Both the position numbers and the translations under genes were made by a program. Shown here one piece after another: positions 57,657 to 64,000 of a DNA stretch of 64,000 nucleotides. Below the pieces are notes generated by a model. That model did no database searches. It worked only from the letters and a program-made list of their open reading frames with translations, and had not been told where the DNA came from. Location of the stretch: positions 29,078,001-29,142,000 of the forward strand of contig OX485803.1 of the NCBI GenBank assembly GCA_950295325.1. The letters are read 5' to 3'. This DNA comes from Polytrichum commune. Its lineage: Eukaryota > Streptophyta > Polytrichopsida > Polytrichales > Polytrichaceae. Position 1 is the stretch's first letter, and each line of letters starts with the position of its first letter.

Positions 57657-58906
57657 GTAGGTCCGAAGCCTACTCCAAAACAACCAAAACAAAAACTCTC
57701 TAAAACTTGCTAAGCTAGGGCTCGCACTTCGGAGTTAGAAGTTCGACCGTGCACTCACATAGCCAAGTTTCAACTTCGGGTACGTCACTTTGGGACTCGT
57801 AGGGGGGCGGCCTTTGACTCCTAATTTAAAAAAATCCACTCCCTTGGTACAAGTACTTAAAACATAAGAGACCTGGGCCCTGACTACGTCTCTCACCTCG
57901 GGAGTGTCACTAGTACGGTCCTAGTGTTTCCGTTCCTCTTCACCTGAGCTTATCGGCCCAAATGACATAGTCGGTTTTAAGCTCAAGTGGGAAGCATAAC
58001 ACCGCTTTGGGCCTTTGAGGAATCTCATGGATGTCCATATTAGCCAAAAAGACACTACGAGACTTGAGCAATACGTCTTACGCTGACGGAAATTGTCTTG
58101 TGTCACTGGAAAATCTGCAAATGGGCACGATGATAGATCTGTAGGTTTTTGAATCACCGACACAGGACGTGCCATCCAAGTCTCGTACGATTGGTGTAGC
58201 GAGAACAGATATTGGGTCCCTGTGGGCTCAAAGAGGAGGGTTTGGGAACAAGCACACTGGTTTAGGAAGAAGCATCTTGAGTTTATTTACGAGGTGGGAA
58301 CATTTATGTGTGGAAATTATTGTAGGCCACCCTGTTGAACGTATTCCACACCCTTGTCCTATATAATATGACGTTTCTCGTGTATAATAGAAACCAAGTA
58401 ATTGAGGAGAGTGTTAGTGTGTTTTAAGTAATGGTCACTGGGTGAACCCGGCCAAGCTACAGGTGACGGTGAGAGGAGTCCACCCGATATGCAATGTCAT
58501 ATTTGTTTTACATCACGAACAAATTATGCACAACGTAACTAAGAAACTTTTTAATGAAATTAATTTGGTGGACAACATGATATTTGTACTAGCAAATATG
58601 CACTTGCTGCACATTCTACAACAATAAACCATCCTACAATGTATTCAATTGAGCTAGTTGCTTATCATAAACGTTAAAAGTTTTCCTTGTTTTTTTTTCA
58701 ACATGTTTATGGTCGAACATCTTCCAAACTTCTAGCAAAGTGTGAGGTAGTTGGAAGTTTGTGTTTTGCCATGGTGAAGCAATCCACGGGAGTTTGGCTG
58801 TGGAAGATGGATGAAAAAATGTCATCGTGGAAATGCAACGTTCCTCTTGGATGAAAATGTGGCCATTCATGTGAAAATATGTACATAATACCTAGATTGT
58901 TCGTCC
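57657..58906. other. Intergenic region, no gene recognised
   Basis: 57700-58250 is more GC-rich and unique within the window, and could be a remnant of a larger element, but no domain is recognisable on either strand. 58370-58900 is AT-rich. Confidence 0.4.
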
Positions 58907-58909
58907 TAA

Positions 58910-59404
58910 GGGCCACTTCACACGCACGAGATTGGGAGCCCATGACCACTACACTTCAAGCACTCTCGTTGGTGGAAAGGGCGGGGCCGGTGCAAGTTCG
59001 CTTCACACTACGCTTGAGGGACCAACGGAGTATGTGAATGCAAGATGGATATAATGTCTACATGGATTCCTACATGGCATCGAATGGATCATGGTCACTT
59101 GGACTATCTTCAAAAACCACCTCTTGGAGGTAGGCCTAACACAAAACCGGGAGATCATGGCACTCCAAACGCTCACAACTGTTGGTTTATTCTATTTTAT
59201 CATGTGGGAGGACCCGCATGAATAGAAAATTCATTGAAATAGCATTTGGTTGAGGGTCCGGTCACATATGACTTCACACTACACTTGAGGGTCCGTGACC
59301 ACACTACGTGATTTTGGAAGTGTCTTGAAACGGCCTTTGGACACTTTCTTTTGGGCTCTCACAATTCAATGGTCATGGCTCTTGTCTCGTGTGTGAAGTG
59401 GCCC
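58910..59404. mobile_element. Harbinger-like MITE, family GGGCCACTTC, copy 2
   Basis: GGGCCACTTCACACGCACGAG at the left, CTCGTGTGTGAAGTGGCCC at the right, with TAA on both sides (58907-58909, 59405-59407). 495 bp, collinear with copy 1 at 247-749 and in the same orientation. Confidence 0.88.
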
Positions 59405-59407
59405 TAA

Positions 59408-61517
59408 GGTGTGTTGGAATCCAATAAGACTCAACAAAAAAAAATGAGAATATGCTCCAGTGAACAATTATGAGAGTAATTATGATACTAATATAGTAGA
59501 GGCACCTATTCTTGATCAGGACCCAATTGGCAATTCATAGGGTATCGGAATTTCAATCAGGCTAAGATTGAATTTTGACAAGGCTCGGATTGAATTTCGA
59601 TCAAGCCGAAACCAATATTGTCGTGACACATGTCTTAGTGTTTTGAATGCTAAAGCGAGGAGGAATGAACGGTAAAATGAGGAGTTATGGCAAACTCTAG
59701 ACATTGGTAATATGTTCAAGCCAACTTTTGGCTTCCAAAATTCACAATAATTTGAATGTAAGGAATGAAATTACTGGAAAATTTACAATCCTCATGATTC
59801 CCACCTTCCTACACATGAGAAATTTACACCACCTTACAGTCCTCCAAATTTTGGCGCAAATCTCTAAAATGAACGGTTATGGGCGCCTCTACTCCAAAGC
59901 CCAAACTTCTTGGATTTCCCAAACTTCCACAAATTGCAAGTGGTTGTGCATTCTTCTCCTCCTCCTACTACTACCACCACTAATCGTCTTGTGATTACCC
60001 AACTTAGGGTAGATGAATGTTTGTGTCGTGTGATCTTACTTGCAACGAAATCATCGCCTTTTCAAACACCCAAAAACGACGAAAACAACCAAAGAAAATC
60101 TTGTACTCAACATGCAAACCCAACATGCACGAAAGGGATATTTTTCATGGAAAACCGGGACAGAGTGGGTGCGGGAGTTGTTTCGCATTAGATAGTCGGG
60201 GTTCGAAAGGACGATGGTGGTAGTATAGTATAGAATAGTATAGTTTAGTTTTCGTGACTTGGTATATGGTGAGGCTTACATATGGAGCCGGGGGGTGGGC
60301 CATGAGGATGTGTATGTTTATTCACAAGCATCAATTAGTCGGTGGATTGAAAGGAGTGAAGAATAGTTCGTTGAGCTGACTCGCCTGAGCACGGACCTTA
60401 AGTTACGGTGTGCTTAAGGAACTGTGTTCCTCAAGCAAAGCAAAGCAAGGCAAAGCCAAGGGGCCCGAAGATCGGCCAAATCATGCCAAAGCAAGCAGCA
60501 TCGAATTTGTTCCCCACCCTTTCGACTGTTTTACAAACAAAAAACGCTTGAGCCATGATTCAATGAGCCAGTTCGGGTCGAAAGGTCGAGACCTTTGTTC
60601 ATGAGAATCACCCGTCGTTTGAGAGGAATCTAGGGAATATGCCCCGGATTGGTGAAGGGAGAAACCCTAAGGTCGTGACACGTGACCGGGTGGACTTGGA
60701 AACCCTAGGGTTTTGACGAATGATGTTGTGCCCTAAAACCGTCTTGGATACCGGCACGATTTATGCCACAAAAGGCTCCGTGAGAAGCTTTAAGCTTCCT
60801 ACTTTACTAGATTATTGGTTGGTAGGGCCGTGCTTGTTGGTAGGGCTCTAGGGACCATCATTGGTCAATGTTGGAATAATCTGGAGTTACATAGCATATG
60901 TGGCTTTTAGGGGGGCGGGGGGAGGGGGACAATGCTCATGGCAGACATTAAGTTTGCCCATACGAACTATGCGGGGTGTCAGATCCGGGCGGGGGCAACC
61001 TCCACGGAAATTTCTGAACCCGACCGAAAACTGCTGCGCGCCCCGCCCAACTTCGAAAAAAATATTGCCCTTGCATTCTTGAAGGCCGCTTGACTACAAA
61101 TCCCATATTGAGTGCACTTCGCCTTCAAGGTCTAAAATCCAATATATATATGTGCACTTCCAATTAGTAAATAAGCAATTCATTGGGATTTCATTCCGGA
61201 AATGAAACCATCAATGAAGCACGTAATTAACTTGGAGGTCAAATAAAATTACAAAATCCTTATTAACATTGAGGTTATAATTTTTATGACTTACCATTTG
61301 AAATTGTCTTTGTCATTCTAAAATGACACTTAAATTTAGTGTGCTGATTTAGTATGTATATTTTATAATATTTTAGTAACACCGCCTACTTTCACAAGTA
61401 TTCATACACAATTAATTGAATTAATTAATTACTGTAATTAATTCATTAATTCATTTAATTACTGAAATGAATTACTGGAATGAATTGATTACTGGAATGT
61501 GAGGCAATGTTTCTTAT
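59408..61517. other. Intergenic region, no gene recognised
   Basis: Includes an inverted AACCGGTT-family relative (60600-60740), a run of 'caaagcaaagcaaggcaaagc' (60437-60457) and a CG-rich island (60905-61035) of unknown nature. The segment 61410-61495 is built of AATTA/ATTACTG-like repeats. Confidence 0.45.
60600..60740 (-). repeat. AACCGGTT dispersed repeat, diverged copy 5 (inverted)
   Basis: Shares 'gaggaatctagggaatatgcccc', 'gtgacacgtgaccgggtggac' and 'ttttgacgaatgatgttgtgccc' with the inverted copy at 51700-51825. The CCGG core is partly altered. Confidence 0.6.
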
Positions 61518-61520
61518 TTA

Positions 61521-62297
61521 GGGCCACTTCACACACGAGCCAAGAGCGGTGACCGTGAAATTGTGAGAGCCCAAAAGAAAGCGTCCGAAGGGCGTGCCAA
61601 CACACCTCCAAAATCACGTAGTGTGGTCATGGACTCTCAAGTGTAGCGTGAAGTCATATGTGACTGCGCCCTTAACCAAATGCTATTCCAATGAATTTCT
61701 ATTCATGCGGGTCCTCACACATGATAAAATAGAATAAACCAATGGTTATGAACATTTGGTGTGCCATGGTCTCCTGGTTTTGTGTGAGGCCTACTTCCAA
61801 GAGATGCTTTCTGAAAATGGTCCAAGTGTCCATAAACTTGTGAGAGCCCAAAAGAAAGTGTCCGAAGGCCGTCCCAATACACCTCCAAAATCACGTAGTG
61901 TGGTCACGGACCCTCAAGTGTAGTGTGAAGTCATATGTGACCGGGCCCTCAACCAAATGCTATTTCAATGAATTTCTATTAATGCGGGTCCTCACACATG
62001 ATAAAATAGAATAAACCAACAGTTGTGAACGCTCGGTGTGCCATGGTCTCCCAGTTTTGTGTGAGGCCTACTTCCAAAAGATGCTTTCTGACAATGGTCC
62101 AAATGTCCATGAAACATGATCCATTCGATGCTATGTAGGAATCCAAGTGGACTTTACATCCATCTTGCATTCACATACTCCATTGGTCCTCAAGCGTGGT
62201 GTGAAGCAACCTTGGACCGGCTCCGCCTTTTCCACCAATGACAGTGCTTGAAGTGTACTTGTGAAGGGCTCTTAGTCTCGTGTGTGTGAAGTGGCCC
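61521..62297. mobile_element. Harbinger-like MITE, family GGGCCACTTC, copy 3 (expanded)
   Basis: GGGCCACTTCACACACGAG at the left and its inverse at the right (62279-62297), flanked by TTA and TAA. It is inverted relative to copies 1 and 2. An internal segment of about 280 bp is present twice in tandem (from about 61558 and 61836), making this copy 777 bp instead of about 500. Confidence 0.85.
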
Positions 62298-62352
62298 TAA
62301 GAATGTCCCTGCCAACTCCTCCTATTGTAATGTTGAAATGATATGTATAATA

Positions 62353-62823
62353 CACCCTAAACTCCATAATATCAACCCCTAGAATGTCACCCATCTCTCC
62401 AATATCCTGAAACCCTAGGGAATGGATGTTCGTAGTTCAAATCTCACTCCTTATTGTCCACATTTCTCTCCCTTATATAACAAACTTTGTCATTAATGCA
62501 AACCACCAAAGAAGTCAACCCACACCCTCCAATGCGCCATGTGTCAATATGTGGAGTGTCACCTTCTTCTTATTCTTCTTATTCTTCTTCTTCTTCTTAT
62601 GCTATTTGTTGAATGTTGATGCATGAACATGCCACATCGCCTGGGAAGGCCAAGTGGAGTGGACCACACCACACCATTAAAATGTTGGACTCCGTGTTAT
62701 TCCATAGTGTCATATGCTACACTGATTCTATAGTATCATGCATCCATGCTAAACACTACAAAACTCCATAATATCACATGCACTTTGGTTTCAACAAGTG
62801 TGATACTACGGAGTTTTAGAGTG
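62353..62823. mobile_element. MITE, CACCCTAAACTC family, copy 2
   Basis: CACCCTAAACTCCATAATATC at the left is mirrored by 'tgatactacggagttttagagtg' at the right, with TA on each side (62351-62352, 62824-62825). The interior matches 27146-27628, including 'gaaaccctagggaatggatgtt' and a CTT/ATT-rich run (62562-62602). Confidence 0.82.
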
Positions 62824-62825
62824 TA

Positions 62826-63128
62826 TTGGGTTTGGTGAGGCAACCACTATGGCCGGTCCTGACTTACATTTTGAATGCTCACTAGAGGCACGTGACATAG
62901 TGACACGTGTCACTAACATAAACAAATGTAGGTTAATTTTATTAAATAATCTAGTGACGGGTTGGGGCAACCTTACCATGCGGGCGTTTTATATCAGCTT
63001 TGTGTAGGTTCCAATCAAAGCGGTCCAAGTGGCTCATGGGGATCTATTAATGGTAGTACCGGCACCTTGAACTTTGGGATACCGGCACCCTAGGACTTTT
63101 AGAGGGTTTTTAAGTGGTCATGGCCCTC
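62826..63128. other. Short intergenic stretch, nothing recognised
   Basis: No repeat or gene identified. Contains a CACGTG within 'agtgacacgtgtcact' near 62900-62915, with no gene next to it to regulate. Confidence 0.4.
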
Positions 63129-63131
63129 TAA

Positions 63132-63707
63132 GGGGATGTTTATACCATGGACCATGAAGTTGTTTTAAGTGTTTGTAAAATATGTGATTGGATGTTGAAC
63201 TCGTCCTAGGACCACTTCGGTTTACACTAAAGAAGAAATGTTAAGGTGACCATGGAGTTTGAGGTCCCCAAAAGACATATTTTAAGGCTTACATTATCCA
63301 TTGACATGGCCCAATGGGTTTTGCAGTGGGAGAGGGAAAAGAGGTGCTCTGGTAGAAATAAGGGCAGGGCCCATGGAAAAGAAATGTTGTTATAATAAAA
63401 AAAATTATGAAAAAAAAAAAATCTGGGGGGGGGGGGGAGAGAAGATGAAGACAAGAGAATGGTCAATCTTGTTTTTCCTTTTTCCTTTTTTCTTTTCATA
63501 ATGTTCTTCTCGGGGCATATATTGAAAAAAAAATCAACACATTCATTTCTTGGTGCATGGTCATTTCTCTTGGTCCACATTTGGTTTACACCTAGTGAGT
63601 GAGTTTTTAAGGAATTGGACCATGGAAGTTGGACCATCAAGTCGGACTGTGGAAAAAGGCCATCTTCCATGGTCCGACTTCATGGTCCAAGGTGTAAACC
63701 TGCTTCC
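63132..63707. mobile_element. Harbinger-like MITE, TTTACACCATGG family, copy 2 (inverted)
   Basis: GGGGATGTTTATACCATGG at the left and a GGTGTAAACCTGCTTCC end at the right, with TAA on both sides (63129-63131, 63708-63710). The hairpin 'agtcgga...tccgact' is near the right end, so it is inverted relative to 57086-57653. It contains a poly-G run (about 63425-63437). Confidence 0.8.
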
Positions 63708-63710
63708 TAA

Positions 63711-64000
63711 GATGGAAACCCAGACATTTCAATGTCTATAGAGGTCCCACCAACCATATGTGTGCTAAAAACACTCCACCGATCTAATGGACTACATGGG
63801 GATATTCAAAGAATACTTGTTTAAATAACTACCCTATTAAGATTTACAACCTTCTTCATCACGTTGTCAGATACCTATACTCTACTAATATGTTGGTATT
63901 CATTACCTCTGACAAATTTTAGGGTTCTAATATTTGATCATTGATATTTTGCAATATGCAATTACACTAAATCCTCCTCTAGGGATAGAAAAGCTTGCTA
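63711..64000. other. Right edge, nothing recognised
   Basis: AT-rich, without repeat or coding features that I can identify. Confidence 0.4.

Noticed and set aside
57700-58250. GC-rich stretch considered as an rRNA or retroelement gene
   Set aside because: No rRNA core sequence and no pol motif is readable in any frame.
63227-63670. A 147-codon minus-strand frame
   Set aside because: It lies inside the inverted MITE copy 63132-63707 and reads through homopolymer runs; the sister copy at 57086-57653 does not conserve the frame.
1-64000. tRNA, rRNA, CRISPR, operon or bacterial defence systems
   Set aside because: No cloverleaf, rRNA core, regularly spaced direct repeats with spacers or clustered prokaryotic-type genes were seen. 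Spliced plant genes and plant transposons account for the recognisable content.

Overview
This window is nuclear DNA of a land plant. The genes have many short exons separated by AT-rich introns with canonical GT-AG borders. The recognisable proteins are plant forms: a C2/EF-hand phosphatidylserine decarboxylase and a HUB-type histone H2B ubiquitin ligase. The LTR retrotransposon uses the plant initiator-methionine tRNA primer site. Low gene density (two genes in 64 kb), large introns and heavy loading with short inverted-repeat elements suggest a repeat-rich genome. I cannot name the species. A non-angiosperm land plant is possible, but that is only a guess.

Layout. 1-5327: intergenic DNA with a Harbinger-like MITE (247-749), a pogo-like element carrying a relic helix-turn-helix coding segment (3302-3951) and a decayed tandem array (3955-5322). 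5328-11047: a complete but disabled Ty3/gypsy chromovirus with two LTRs, a CATGG target duplication, a tRNA-iMet primer site, a polypurine tract and decayed gag, protease, RT, RNase H, integrase and chromodomain. 11053-14400: intergenic DNA with a long inverted-repeat element. 14400-16720: upstream region of the first gene, with a G-box, a three-copy tandem repeat of about 340 bp, GA and GTT microsatellites and a second, degenerate tandem repeat. 16724-26446: the phosphatidylserine decarboxylase gene, 21 coding exons, plus strand. 26447-35130: intergenic DNA with MITEs, an AACCGGTT-rich dispersed repeat and an acidic-peptide-like minisatellite. 35130-37317: promoter and 5' UTR region of the second gene. 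37318-50864: the HUB/BRE1 gene, 19 coding exons, plus strand, 899 residues. 50865-64000: intergenic DNA packed with MITEs, including second copies of three families seen elsewhere in the window.

The two genes are not functionally linked. One makes phosphatidylethanolamine in the endomembrane system and the other monoubiquitinates histone H2B in the nucleus. Both have had copies of one MITE family (termini TAAGGTAGA / TCTACCTTA) inserted in their introns. In the decarboxylase gene one such copy is associated with duplication of the start of the last coding exon.

I saw no tRNA, rRNA, CRISPR array or bacterial-type system, and nothing that I would call a new biological system. The most useful leads are the unclear start codon, GC-AG intron, duplicated last-exon start and long C-terminal tail of the decarboxylase; the unidentified ORF lying between gag and protease of the retrotransposon; and several MITE families whose terminal repeats and target duplications can be read directly.
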